Shown: positions 34,651-47,574 of the stretch, one piece after another | Layout of the letters: each line of letters begins with the position of its first letter | How positions within the stretch are numbered: position 1 is the stretch's first letter | Assembly (NCBI GenBank): GCA_030278955.1 | Contig: JAOANR010000010.1 | Coordinates: 21,234,444 to 21,298,443, forward strand | DNA length: 64,000 nt | Source of the DNA: Hygrophila difformis | Lineage: Eukaryota; Streptophyta; Magnoliopsida; Lamiales; Acanthaceae | Direction of reading: 5' to 3' | Program-made: the position numbers and the translations under genes | Notes under the pieces: generated by a model | Database searches by the model: none | Told to the model about the DNA's origin: nothing | The model's input: only the letters and a program-made list of their open reading frames with translations

Positions 34651-35524
34651 ACTTCTCACCAACATATCTCAGATCAGAGAATACAGTTCCAACCCTAACA
34701 CTTGGAGAGAACAAGGAGTACCAAGTTCTTCACCCCTTAAGAGTTAGGTAGGTAGTTTAGATAGTTTATTTTCATGCACTTTAGATTAGTCTTTAATGCT
34801 TTGATCTTAGTTAGTTTGTAAAGCTGTTACTACCATTTAGAGTAGCCATTTTCCATATTTTAACATGCTTTGTAGATAGAATGAACCCTACCATCAATCT
34901 AATGATGATTTTGGATTATTTATTATGCTTTCAAGTGTTTAATACAAAGAAAATTTCCAGAAATGGATTTTGGCTCATGTGTTTTACACTCTTTAAATGC
35001 TTTCTTTAGCAATAAATATGGTAGAAGAATGTTTGTTCCAACTAGGTTACATTTAATGTGTTTCTAGTTGGCTTTCATTCTTAATAAATGCATGTTTATG
35101 TGGATTTTTAGTGTGGTTTTATGCCTTAGAGTTCAAGTAAGTGTTCTTATGTGTTTAGATAACTTAAGGCTTCTTAGAAATAGGTTTTACATGCTTTATT
35201 TTAATATTCTTGCCTAAATATGTTTAATGTTGCCTTAGATAATTTAAGTGTTCTTATGTTTATGCATAATGTTCTTAGAATTATAGGTTGTTTTAGGTTG
35301 TTTTATCCTTGAATTCCTTGTTTGAGTTTTAGGTTATAATCCACGCTTTTATCCATTGAACATGCATAATTATGGATAACCACAAAATATTTACAAGTAT
35401 GGCTGCGAGATGACATTGATGTGAAATGAGTGATGGGGTCAATCCCATCTGTCATAAACCACATCAACTTAGAAACCGCGGTGATATTTGTGAACACAAA
35501 AATACACTTATGTAAAAATCACAT

Positions 35525-36080
35525 GTAATTCGGTCTAAGGCAATTCGGTCTACACCGAATTGCCCATAAAGATAGAATTGCATGGTAAAAATATTTGTTT
35601 ATTTCCTTATGAGAAAATCACATGCAATTCGGTCTAAGGTAATTCGGTCTATACCGAATTGCCCATCAAGACCGAATCGCATTATAAAATGATGTTGTTT
35701 GTTCATTTCTTCATGTAGTTCCCATGCAATTCGGTCTATGCAATTCGGTTTATACTGAATTGCACACATAGACCGAATTGACCTGGAAACCACATTGTAT
35801 GCATTATCATCCCTTCATGCCTTAGTTTATTTTTCTTGTTAAACCAATTTGGTTTATACCGAATTACCCTGGTAAATCAAATTAAACACTCCTTTTGAAG
35901 CAATTGCCTTAGCCAAATTTGAGTAAGGGGATAACCCCATCAATTCGGTTTGTCTATACCGAATTGCTTGACAAACCGAATTAGATGATGCTATTTCACA
36001 ACCTTACTATGATTAATTGGGTAAGATAACACTTCATTTCTCATGCATAGTCAATTCGGTTTATATTGCACTTAAACCAG
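35525..36080. repeat. CAATTCGGT...ACCGAATTG palindrome array, block 2
   Basis: This is a second cluster of the same motif, at about 35528-35580, 35626-35682, 35725-35781, 35845-35870, 35940-35985 and 36052-36090, more spaced and more degenerate than block 1. Confidence 0.8.
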
Positions 36081-38446
36081 TAGACCAAATTGACCTCCTC
36101 TCTCTGTTTTAAAAACACAAAAATATTTTACCTCCTGAGTTGTGTAAGTTGCATGGATGTACTGGGCTTAGGCCCATTGCATCAAATTTTATCCATTACA
36201 CACCTCAACTCATTAGTGTCTAAATTATTGTGTGATTAATACTTACACGATACCCAAAAACATTCTTTTAATTTCATCTCTTCTCGTTAATTGTGTGTAT
36301 GAATGGGTAACAAGAGACATCACAGATCAATGTTGGCAAAAAGGTCCCTTCGCCGGGATAACGATTTGCTCGTCTTCTGTGTATTAATCATTACTCGTTA
36401 TTTCGCATGGTCTGATTAGTGATTGGTGGAAGCTACGACAAAAAGGTCCCTTCACGGGGATAACGATTAGCCACTCAGCCAATTCCTAATTAGATACAGT
36501 TTTCTTCTCTTTATCTTAATTTCCACCTGAATTTCGAGCCATAGTAATGTTAAACAGTGTCGATCAACACTGTTATAATCATATTGTAGAAAGAAAACAT
36601 GTGGGTTTTTACTCTCTCATGGATAGTAGGACTCTTGATGATAGCGAACACTGTCATTAAGGGTTCCTTACTGTCTAAAAACCATTCCATCAAGAATAAT
36701 TGGGAACTGGATAGCAGATGTTTGCAGTCCAGATCATCCCAGTTATTTCTGGCACTCTTTTTAGCCAATTCTTCTTATCTCAAGGCTAACCCATCTTTGT
36801 GTATCAAATTTGGTCTAACCCCACCATATATTTTGGGGTATTTTATTTTACTTCTCATATACATGTATGCATGTTATTATGTAGATATTGTGGTCTATAA
36901 TATTTTGGAGATCCTTCTCCTTAGACATTGAAGTCTTGATTTAAATCAGATGCTGCATAATAAATTTCCGCAAAAAATCACTTTATAAAATCCGGATCTG
37001 AGTAAGGGATAATTTCACAGTTATGACTAATTCACTTTCTACTGGGGATTGATTTTGGGAAACTAGAAGCAGAGTCAGCGATTAGGTCTCATCTAGACTG
37101 AAATTATCTGTGTTTAATTGAGAGTCTAGTACCTGTGTAGGGAATAATTTTCAAATATCGATTGTTTTCCCAAAATTATTGTGTGTTGGAAATCTTATAT
37201 TTGGTATTGCATTGAATCAGTGTCCACTTGGATTCAGATAAGATGGGATACATAATACTAGAGGAACAACATATAGGCCTTGGTTAATTTCTAAGGTAGG
37301 GTTGAGTATTCTTTCAACTACTATCCTCTCCCACCAAAGCCTAGCATTGAGTCTTGAGTGAGTACATTCGTAATAGATCTTCACAGGTCTGTTCCACTCA
37401 GTCTGTATCTCATAACTAACCAGATGTTATAAGCCCTGTGACTTACTGATATTTGGGAAGTTCTAAATCTGCATCTGGTCACCAAGACCAGGGGCTCTTT
37501 TATACTAACGGAATGAGATAGCTTTCGAAACTTCCGAGTGATAGGTTTTTAAATGCTTTCCTTACTGCTTTCTTTACGCTTTCGTTTAAATGCTTTTATA
37601 GAGGTCACTCGGAAAAATTAGAGGTTGGCCGCCGGTTGTAAAGTTTAAGAGTTGTGGATTAGTTCGGGATTTTAATCTAGACTATTGGGTGTGACAAAGG
37701 GGGATGATAGGAGTACTTGGCATGTCAACTAATGATGTGTTAGGTGTTGCTTATACACTATGGAGAAATAACATACCTCGGCAGGGGGAGTTATTAATCT
37801 GTGGTATCTTAGAAATTGAGGTCTTAAGAGCATGTAAATTCTAATTATAAGTACCTGTCTGTTAAAGGGAACATAGTTAGAAAGCATGAGAGTTAGCTAA
37901 CTGACGAACTATCCCAAGCAAAGATCTGTGTAACTAAAATGGAAGTTTACTTGTGTCTCATCTGAATCTTGTCCAATCTTTATTATTTTCTCCATGTCCC
38001 TTCTGTCACATTTTGAATTTGCTTTCGTAGAATAATTTTATCCGCTTTCTTAGCATAATTTCATTGCTTTTTTAGAATAAATTTAATTACTTTCGAGAAT
38101 AATTTTAATATGCTTTGTAGAATAATTTTACTGCTTTCATAATCTAGTTTAAATTATGTCCAGTAGTTGTTAGAAACCAATGCAAAACCTGAAACGAGTA
38201 ACCGAGTGGAAAATCTTAGTAAACGACGTGGGCCCTGCTTCTATCGCACATCCTCCAGTGAATGATCCGGTCTTATTATAAATTACTGCAATTGTTGACA
38301 CCGTGCGCTTTCGGGCCACAGTTTCTTAACACGAGTAATAAAAACGTGACAACCTATACATATATCCCTAATCCCAAAAGTACTCGTGTGGCAGACTCGT
38401 GTGGGAAATTGTCAAATACTCGTGTAGAAAATTGTCAAAAGTTTCA

Positions 38447-38782
38447 GTTATCTTTGTGTTGTCAGACTCCATTGGTGTGGCAGACTCCACAGAGGCTGAA
38501 GTCGCAGCAATCAGTCGGGTTTGTAAGGCATTAATTAGGGACCAAGGCTTCCCACTTCAAAGACTTGTTTTTGAATTTGATTCAAGCAACGTCATTAGCT
38601 GGCTTGCAGACTTGGGTAGAATTCCATGGCGCCTGCACACGCTTGTGGGTCCTATTGCAACAGTTTTGGCATGCGCGGGTGAGGTTCGATTTCAACATAT
38701 TTTAAGGGTAAGAAATTCGGAAGCGGATCAATGGGCAAAGAAAGGGGCAGCTAGGGGCGGACTGATAGAAGCATGGTTTTAA
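38447..38782 (+). pseudogene. LINE ORF2 3' end, second half of RNase H domain
   Basis: It continues the frame cut at 33865. It contains 'DSTEAEVAAI' (the RNase H Glu), 'VFEFDSSNVI' (the next Asp), the 'RVRNSEADQWAKKG' segment with the last Asp, and a stop at 38780-38782. Four acidic residues of RNase H are therefore present when the halves are considered together. Confidence 0.75.
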
Positions 38783-38991
38783 CTGTTGTTTTGGTAAAGA
38801 ATGCATTCTGTCATTGTCTTTGCTTTCTATGGATTGATGTCTTGTTGTTTTCTTTATTTTGCGGTTTGTAGGAGTGTGTATGAGGCATAGTGGATGGAGG
38901 CTAGCAGGACTTTTGTTTTCATTTATGTTCTGTGGTGTATTGATTATAGCAGGACTTATGTTTTCATTTAAGTTATGAGGTGTATTGGTGT
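38783..38991 (+). other. LINE 3' UTR, first part
   Basis: This is T/G-rich non-coding sequence with a short direct repeat ('agcaggactt.tgttttcatt' at 38908 and 38949). It is interrupted by element B at 38992 and continues after 50537. Confidence 0.65.
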
Positions 38992-41488
38992 TGTAACACC
39001 CCGGATTTGATAACCCAAGCCGGGATGCCACCGCCACATCTCCCTAACAAGACACGGGTTCTCCGAGCTTGCCAAAGAGATGCAAGGCTATAGGTATTGC
39101 AAAAAGGTTTAAAAACAAGTCCGGAATCTATGTAAAAATAATAATGAGTATCGTCCACACACAAAGTAGCAATAATAATATGTCGCAGCGGAAATTGTAA
39201 AGCGGGCCGACATGGCCAAAACGCGGGATTTACATGCCCGTTATGCAAGTATCATGGAAAGCGGTAAAACAATGTTTAATAAATCCATCCCCCAATGCAC
39301 ATGCTATGCATTATCTCCGTACTCTGAAAGAAAAGAGAAAGCAACAATTTTATCAGTATATAAAATACTGAGTAAGTCGATCCCTAACATAGCAATAAAG
39401 GGATTTAATTAGATAATTTAAAATTTCACTCCTAACATGCATTCACAAATTTAAAGGAAATAATAATTTTTAATTGTGTATTTAAACATGCACCTAATCC
39501 ACAATAATAATTTAGTCATGCCATGCAATTTAAAGACATAATTTAAATGCATAATTTAAAGACATGCAAAAATAAATAAATACTTAAAAATATTAAATCT
39601 TTTATTTCCCGGTTACGTAACCATTTCTCAGTGTTTTGTATAGCCGGTGATCCGGCGGGCCGCGAGCCGTATCGTAAGTATCTTGTATAGCCGGTGATCC
39701 GGCGGCCGCAGCCGTATCTGCCATACCCAGTAACACTCCGGAGCCTCGAGAAATCCATACGGACAACCCGAGAGAGTAGGCCATGTATCTCCCGCCGATT
39801 GGCGTAATATCTCATCAAATTCTCTCGTCCATTATAGGCCCGAAGAGAAAGGCCAGAGGGGCACCCTGCAGAGCACTCACCCTCCACCAAGTATCTCATG
39901 TATCGTTTAGATTTAATGTATCGGGGTTTTTCAAAAGTGTAGATGTATCGTATTTCAAATCTTTGATCGTTCGTTTCGACATTTCAAAATCATTCGATTC
40001 AAAAGTATCTTGGCGTCACAGTTTGCGCCTTTTCAATTTAAAAATTCGATTTAAGTCCAAAAAATCTGAAACCTTCACAGTTTTTGCAAAACACCCTAAC
40101 GAACAACTTTCGTGTTTTAACTTTTTCGAAATAAGTTGAGGAAACATGTCAAAAATCGATTTTACTATGCAATCAGAAATCTGTCCGAACTCAGGTTTGA
40201 CACAGTTCAAAATTTCGACTTTTTAACATATCAAATGGACTCTAAAAATTCTGAAATTTAATATGCACATACTAGACATGATTATCTACAACTTTCATTT
40301 AGATTTTAAAGATCAAATCGGACTAGAAAATATAGAAATAAATTCACTAAGTTCGAACATGTTCATAGGTAGATTTCAACACGTTTTTGTCAAAACAGTT
40401 TCTTTTCGATGCAATTTAAAATAGCAAACGTTAACGAAAATGTCTGAAATGTTTACACAACCTAGATTTATGTGTTAGGATTAAAAGTCTAGTTTTGAGT
40501 TTCTCGGATTGAATCCTCGAAATATGAGTTTTAGGCCGAAAACAGAAACTGCGCAAGTTGGGGTTTTTAATTTCGATTTTTACGTTTCGTTACATTACGC
40601 CTAAACCGGACGCCCCAAAATCACCCGTATTGATATGGAAGACTCAACTTACAGTGATAGAGAGTTTTGGGTCGTCCTAAGGTCGCTGGCTCGTCCAAAA
40701 TCCTACGAACGGATCTCCTCAACGTCAAGCTTCCGACTTTGGCCATGATTTCGAGTCGGACGAAGAAATCCAATGTTAGATCAAGTTTTCGGGTTCAAAA
40801 ACTTAAATAGAAATCTGTGAACGACTTACCACAGATTAGAACACTAGGAATCTTGTATTCAACGCCTCCTCCGTCGGTTTTCGTCGCCGGGAAGTGGTCG
40901 GAAAGTCGTCGGGAATCGCCGGAAAGTGTTTTGGCTTTGGAGAGAGTTGAGAGAGTTTGAGAGTGAAGGGTGACTGATGAAAATGGTGGAGAGGCTGCCC
41001 TAGGTCGCCTAAATGCTTCCCCCTTCGGCCAAAATCTGCTTTCCAAAGTCGGGAGGTCGAATTATGGTAAGAAATCGCCGAAAACGCGCAAGTTGCCAAA
41101 ACCTGTAGGGCCACGCGGGGTTGGCGCGCCTTTTAGCCAAACCCCGCCCGGCCAGCGCGCGAGACTCGCCTGGACTGCGGTCCGGGCGGGTCCGTGCGAT
41201 CCGATCCGTCGGATCTTTTTCTCCTCTCTTTCGGACTTCTATCCTTCCCCGTTTTCGCGCTCGATTTTTCCGGGTCATTTCCGGATTATGCTTCTCATCA
41301 TAAATTTATTCCGTCTCAATTCGGTTTCATGCTTGAAATCCTAAGACCGTCGGTTTTGGTCCGTCAGGTTCTAATTCGTCGTCCTTTGACTTCCGTGCAT
41401 TTCCGCGTCTACGGGTTCTCGGAAACGAAACCTTCTCTCCTATTGGATTAATTCCTATTTTTATATTCTAAAATTTACGGGTATTACA
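38992..41488 (-). repeat. 3' LTR of element B
   Basis: On the minus strand it starts TGTAATACCCGTAAATTTT and ends CCGGGGTGTTACA. It contains two copies of 'tatagccggtgatccggcgg' (39639 and 39687), which hold a small inverted repeat 'gccggtgatccggc'. It also has a GC-rich block near 41110-41210. Confidence 0.93.
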
Positions 41489-41756
41489 GTCTACCCCCCT
41501 TAAGAACCAACTTCGTCCTCGAAGTTGTACTTCATCCTCTCGCGAGTTCGGGAATTGTTTGATTAAGCGATTGTATTATTGTGTGTCGTTGTTTGTTATT
41601 ATTTGACTGAACCCAGAATTGAAATTTCCGAGTTGCCTACGTACCCCGTGAAGGGATCAAGTCATTACGTAGTTCAAAACAATTTGAATTTGTTTATTTG
41701 GGGTACAAAGTGTTCGTACAAAATATTCAGAAATACTCGGGTTGTCACATCCTCCC
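41489..41756 (-). other. Element B 3' region: polypurine tract plus relic A-type LTR tip
   Basis: Against the 3' LTR the minus strand reads AAGGGGGGTAGAC (polypurine tract) preceded by 'cgaggacgaagttgg'. Further upstream, 41585-41749 resembles the first 120 or so bases of the element A LTR (TGTGACAACCCGAG ... 'ttcaaattgttttgaacta' ... 'ggatcaagtcattacgtag' in plus), with its own purine tract GAGGGGGAGGA beyond. Element B thus carries the tip of an A-type LTR inside its internal region. Confidence 0.7.
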
Positions 41757-44700
41757 CCTCTTAAGATTACAGTTATGTCCCCATAAACTGTTGTTGCACT
41801 GTCTTGGAATAGGGTTGGGTAACGCTCCCTCATGTCTGCTTCCAGCTCCCACGTTGCCGTCTCGGCTTCGTGGTTAGACCAAAGAACCTTAACCATCCTC
41901 ACGGTCTTATTCCTTGTTACACTCTCCTTCTTGTCGAGTATTCGCACCGGAATTTCTTCGTAGCTTAAGTCATCGTCCAACTCAATTTCCTCCGGTTGGA
42001 GTACGTGGGTCGGATCATGTACGTATTTCTTCAATTGCGAGACGTGGAACACGTCGTGGACACGAGCGAATTGTGGCGGTAATGCTAGTCGGTATGCAAG
42101 ATTTCCCACTCTTTCTAGGATCTCGTAGGGTCCTATGTAGCGTGGGCTTAATTTTCCCCGCTTGCCAAAGCGCATCTCACCCTTCATCGGTGATACCTTT
42201 AACATGACCTTATCGCCTATTTGGAATTCCAAATCTTGCCGTCTCACGTCGGCATAGCTCTTTTGCCGGTCTTGCGCGGCTCTCATCTTTCCTTGGATTA
42301 TTTTGACTTGTTGAGCCATGTCCTCAACAAGTTGCGGTCCAATTACCATAGTCCTCTCGCCCTCTTCCCAGCTCAATGGGCTTCGGCATTTGCGTCCATA
42401 CAGTGCCTCGAAAGGTGCCATGCCAATGCTAGCATGGTAGCTGTTGTTGTAGGAAAATTTGATCAAGGGTAAGTGGTTTTCCCAACTTCCTTTAAACTCT
42501 AGTACGCATGCCCTCAGCATGTCTTCCAAAGTTTGGATCGTCCTTTCCGTTTGTCCATCCGTCATGGGATGGAACGCGGTACGTCATCTTTATCTTCGTA
42601 CCGAGGGCTTCTTGTAGTTTTGTCCAAAAATGTGAGACGAATCTACTGTCTCTGTCCGAGATGATGTCGTGTGGTACTCCATGTCGTCGTACCACGTTGT
42701 CGACATATGCCCTTGCCAATTGGTCCATGGACCAGGTATCCTTCATGGGGATAAATATGGCAGCTTTTGTCAACCTATCCACGATCACCCAGATTTTATT
42801 CATCCCCTTCGGTGAACGTGGTAACACCCCGAAACGAAGTCCATTGAAATGCTATCCCATTTCCAACTTGGGATTTCCAATGGCTGCATTAATCATAAGG
42901 GTTTCTGCCGTACGGCCTTGACCTTCTGGCAGGTAAGGCATCTCGCCACAAACTCGGCTATTTCTCTCTTCATGTTCGGCCACCAATAGTTCTTCTTTAT
43001 GTCCTTGTATAGCTTCTCGCCTCCGGGGTGGACCGAATATGGGGTATTATGGCCTTCCTCCATTACTCTTTGCTTCAGGTCCTCGCATTTTCGTGGTATG
43101 CACCACCTTCCCTTGAAGCGGATGCTTCCGTCCTCATGGATTTTAAAATCCATTGCCTTTCCTTCAGCAATGCTCTTCCTAATTTCCTCCAACTTTTCAT
43201 CACCCTGTTGTGCTAGTCGTATCTCATCAAGTATGGTAGATCCTACTACCATCGTGTTGACGACCTCACTTACTTCGCCAGAGTGTACCAACTCCAGACT
43301 TAATTTGCCCAAGTCTCTGTACAACTCGGCCTGGTACCACAAGTGAGTTCACCACGTGTTGAGTCTTTCGACTCAAGGCATCGGCCACGACGTTGGCCTT
43401 TCCTTCGTGGTACGCGATTTCCAGGTCGTAATCCTTAATCAGTTCCAACCATCTTCTTTGCCTCAAATTCAGCTCTTTTTGCGTGAATATATACTTGAGG
43501 CTCTTATGGTCGGTGAACATCGACACTTTCGCCCATAGAGGTAATGCCTCCATATCTTTAGAGCGAACACGACTGCGGCTAGCTCCAAGTCGTGCGTCGG
43601 GTAGTTCTCTTCGTGTGGCTTTAGTTGACGTGATGCGTATGCTATAACCCTCTGATCTTGCATTAGCACGCATCCCAATCCTTCCTTCGAGGCGTCGCTG
43701 TACACCTCGAAGTCCCCATCCTCCGATGGTAATGCCAACACCCGGCGCTGTAGTAAGCCGTTTCTTCAATTCTTGGAATGCGGAATCACACTCGATGGTC
43801 CAGTCGTATTTCACCCCTTTCTTTAACAGCTGCGTCAATGGGCGAGCGATCCTTGAGAATCCTTTACAAACCTTCGGTAGTACCCTGCCAATCCGAGAAA
43901 ACTTCTTATCTCGGTTGGATTCTTCGGTGGCACCCATTCGGTCACTGCCGAAATCTTTGCTGGGTCTACTGCCACTCCGTTGGTGGATACGATATGTCCC
44001 AGAAATGCCACTTCTTTTAGCCAGAAGTCGCATTTAGACAGCTTGCCATACAGCTGATTGGCTCGTAAGATCCCTAACACTTTGTGTAAGTGTTCGGAAT
44101 GCTCTTCTTCGCTTTTCGAGTAGATCAGGATGTCATCTATGAACACCACCACGCATTGATCTAATAGTTCTCGAAACACGTTATTCATGAGATTCATGAA
44201 CATAGCTGGGGCGTTCGTCAGTCCGAATGATAGCACCGTGAATTCGTAATGCCCGTAGCGAGTTCTGAATGCCGTCTTTGGGATATCCCTTTTCGGCGAT
44301 CCTTAACTGGTGATATCCGGATCGTAGGTCGATCTTTGAAAATACTGAAGCTCCCTTCAGTTGGTCGAACAGATCTTCGATTCTGGGCAACGGGGTACTT
44401 GTTCTTGACCGTGACTTGGTTAAGCCCTCTATAATCGATGCATAGTCGTAGACCTCCATCTTTCTTCTTCACGAATAAGACCGGGGATCCCCATGGGGAC
44501 GTGCTCGGTCTTATGTATCCCTTCTCTAGCAACTCCTCGAGTTGTTCTTTTAGTTCCTTCATTTCCAGCGGCGCCATACGGTAAGGAGCCTTTGAGACAG
44601 GCTCCGTTCCCGGAATAAGATCTATAGTGAATTCCAGATCTCTCTCAGGCGGCATGCCGGGAACGTCTTCCGGGAATACATCCGGGTATTCTCTCACCAC

Positions 44701-46496
44701 CGGAATGTTATCCACCTTGACCTCTTCGGCCTCAAGGTTATGAATGTAGCAAGCATATAACGCGTAACCCTTACGCATTAAGGTACATAGCTTCATGGCG
44801 TTAACTATCTTGGTAGACTTCTTAGGGGGTTGGGAGTAAAAGATGACCCTCCTTCCCCGACTCTTTGACAACGTGATCTTTTGTTTTTGGCAATCGATCA
44901 CGGCTTTATATTGGGTTAGCCAATCCATTCCTAGTATGACGTCAAAATCATGTAGTTCGAATTCTACTAAGTTCGCGAAAAACTCTACGTTCTTTATAAC
45001 TATCGGAATTCCGTTATATCGCTTAGAGCATGATACTACCTCTCCCGATGGAAGTTGAATCCCTAAGTTAATCACTTCGTACTTAGGTAGATCTAGTTCA
45101 GGTAAGACTTTAGATGATATTATCGAACAACTAGCTCCTGAGTCAAATAGAACTCTAAGGGGTGTACTTAAGACATGGAACGTACCTCCCATTACGTCCC
45201 CTTGCATAGGCACATCTGCCTCATTGATGACATTCAATCGCCCCATTGGACGTCCCGGGTTGCCTTGCTGATCCCGGTTCGGGTTCTGATTCTGTTGCTG
45301 ATTTGGATTCTGTGGGGGACGTTGATTCTGATTGAGATTCTGGTTCTGAGGGGGTCTATACCCCTGGTTGTTTCCATTCCGTCCATCCTGGTTGCGAGGC
45401 TGAGTTGGCCCCGTGCCTAAGTCCTCTCTCTTGGTGATGTTTTCAGTCGAGTGCGGCACTCATTCGCCATGTGGCCGTTGCGACCACACCTGTAGCAGGC
45501 GCCCTGTTGGGGGCACCCTCTTGCCAAATGAGGCCTGCCGCATCTCGGGCAAGGTGGGTACCGGGTTACCCCGGAAAAGGGTTCTATCGTCATATCCTCT
45601 GTTGTTGTTTTGAGGGGGTCTGTTCAGATCTCCCCGAAAGTTGTTCCCTACAGCATTGTTACCGGAACGGTTGTCTCTGCTCCTCTTATCCTGTCCCTGA
45701 GATCCTCGACTGGGTTCTCCGCTCACTTTCCTTTTTAGCTGTTGCACCCTTGCAACAGCTACCGCACGATCATATACCGATTGCAGGTCTGGGTATGGGA
45801 CGCCAGTGATCACCGCTCGTATAGTCAAGTTTAGCCCCATTTCAAATTTATGTGCCTTCTCCACATCTGTCGGCACGAGTCTCGGTGCGAAACGCACCAA
45901 CTCCTTGAAACGGGTGTAATATTCCTGGACTTTTTGCCCTCCTTGCTTCAGAGATAAGAACTCCTCGTACATGGCTGACTTTGTGCTCATGGGATAAAAG
46001 CGATCCCTGATCAGGACCATGAATTCTTCCCAAGAATAGGGTTCCTCGTCCTCGGCTAACTTATCTTGCATGGCACGCCACCAGTCATCCGCCTCCCTCC
46101 GAGATAGTACGATGCCACAGGCACCTTCTCGCCAATTGGGCACTTCACCGCGTTTAGTAGCTTGTCGAAAGTTCGGATCCATTCTTCAAGTTTAGCCGGG
46201 TCCTCTTCTCCGGCGTAGTTCGGCAGACGATACGAGTTCACCATAGCTAGGTAGTTAATGCGGGCCTCGGGTGGAGGTACCGCAGCGGCCTGGCCTTGGT
46301 TCACATGCGCGTTCCCTATCGCGATGAGAACCTCTTCTAGAGTGCGTAGGCGCGCGTCCATGTTGTTTGGCATGGGGTTTGCCGGCTCCTCTTGAGCGTG
46401 TACCCCTTCGCCGGGTATAGGCATTTCTGGTTGCATAGGGGTTTCGTTGGTGTTTGGAGTAGTGGGCTGAGCGCGTGGTCTTCCTCTCGGTGCCAT
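41757..46496 (-). pseudogene. gag-pol of element B, multiple frameshifts
   Basis: Gag begins MAPRGRPRA at 46496 and contains the gag domain words seen in element A ('[11 protein letters not shown]', 'RTFDKLLNAVKCP'). The frame then shifts at least near 46060-46180, 45460, 44220-44400, 43840-43870, 43700-43740, 43340, 42850-42890 and 42560. Pieces include a zinc knuckle region near 45500, protease '[10 protein letters not shown]' and the RT start (44218-45459), RT with 'FIDDIL' (43835-44236), RNase H (43266-43741), integrase zinc finger (42893-43342), integrase core (42492-42827) and the integrase C-terminus with chromodomain-like end (41657-42565). It cannot make a functional polyprotein. Confidence 0.9.
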
Positions 46497-46692
46497 GCTG
46501 TTGCAAGAACAAGAGAGTTTAGATTCTTTTTGTGGAAGTATTATGTAATGCTTAGGAAATAATTTGACTAAATAAATGACGATATTAACAGGTATCAGTC
46601 TGTTGGAACCTGTTAGTATAGGTTGTTGGGGTTTAGCGTATTGTTTGTTGTTATTCGGGGTTGGTTCTACTTACTGCTTTGTTTTTGTTTTG

Positions 46693-46723
<31 letters not shown>

Positions 46724-47175
46724 GTTTTTTTTTTTTCGTGAATAGTAACCTGTTCAGGTTTTTTTTTTTTTTTTAGACCCTAGGGTTCAGGGTTTAGTGT
46801 TTAGGGTTTAAGGTTTAGGGTTTAGGGTTTAGGGTTGGAGATACCCTTGTTCGATAATTATCTCCATATAATGTATATTTATATATATTTACTACTTGTA
46901 TTTTTTTTTAGTTGTTATCTATAGGTCATTGATTATTATTAACTTGTTCGTTTGTTTGATCGGGTTTTAGCAGGGTATTCGAAGAGAAATAATTTAATTA
47001 AAATGTAAGGAATACCTTAAATATAATTGTATAAAATAAATGCTTGTAGATTTATTACTCAAGAGAAAAATTTTCAGCTGATTACAAGCATTCGTAACAG
47101 GAATGAAATAGTAGTGCTGGTACTAGTTTGAAAAAAAAGAATATAGATAGTAGTGCATCAGTATGGGCTCCAAGT
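46497..47175 (-). other. Spacer between gag and extra ORF of element B
   Basis: This is non-coding. A pyrimidine-rich tract ends AACAG one base before the gag ATG (46502-46498 on the minus strand), the same geometry as element A. It includes a (TTTTG)n run at about 46680-46722 and telomere-like TTTAGGG units at 46781-46837. Confidence 0.5.
46781..46837 (+). repeat. Interstitial telomere-like TTTAGGG run
   Basis: About seven perfect or near-perfect plant telomere units (TTTAGGG) lie in the leader of element B. Two units sit at the matching place in element A (23718-23732). It belongs to the retroelement and is not a chromosome end. Confidence 0.85.
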
Positions 47176-47574
47176 CTAGAGGGCATGGGTAGGTACATCC
47201 TCGATGGGATCGTCCTCGTCGCTGGATACGTCAATCGGTGCTGCAACATTAGGGTGAGGTCCCGGGTTCTGAAGGACCCCTCCGTCAATCTCGTTGGCTA
47301 AGGTAGTCAACTCTCAGGCTACGTTCCCTATTTGTTCCTCCAAGTCATCACCCTTGTCTTGGAGTTGGGCCACTTGGGCTTGGAGCTGCGTGACTTGATT
47401 TTGCAGCTGGGTTATGTTATGATGATCGGTCTCCCTAAGATGCCCCAGATGGGCCACTTGGCCCTCTAGTTGTCCTACTCGAGTCTTGAAATAGTTGACA
47501 TGTTGTTGGGACTCTAAATATGCGTTAGTCAGTTTCACCATCAAGTTGACCATGTTCATGTTGGGTTCGGCCAT
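47176..47574 (-). pseudogene. Extra coiled-coil ORF upstream of gag, element B (one in-frame stop)
   Basis: This is the counterpart of 23947-24474. It starts MAEPNMNMVNLMVKL, shares 'AYLES' and the Gln/Leu heptads ('QNQVTQLQAQVAQLQ'), and is open to a TGA at 47314-47316. Beyond that stop the same frame stays open and ends with the acidic motif 'SSDEDDPIED' before a TAG at 47176-47178. That matches the tail of the element A protein. At 132 codons plus the internal stop it is shorter because the Pro/Ala-rich middle is reduced. The conserved ends across diverged DNA argue that this was once a real protein. Confidence 0.7.

Larger units (their letters stand above)
33866..38446 (+). mobile_element. 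Solo LTR2, 4581 bp, Tat/Ogre-like
   Basis: It starts TGATAATGGCC and ends AAGTTTCA, flanked by a perfect TSD GTTAT (33861-33865 and 38447-38451), with no internal element region. It is homologous to LTR1 over most of its length. Deletion of the element body by LTR-LTR recombination explains the structure. Frames inside are short and AT-rich; none resembles a gene. It carries two arrays of a palindromic motif. Confidence 0.93.

Noticed and set aside
46781..46837. A telomere or chromosome end
   Set aside because: There are only about seven units, inside the leader of a complete retrotransposon with sequence continuing on both sides.
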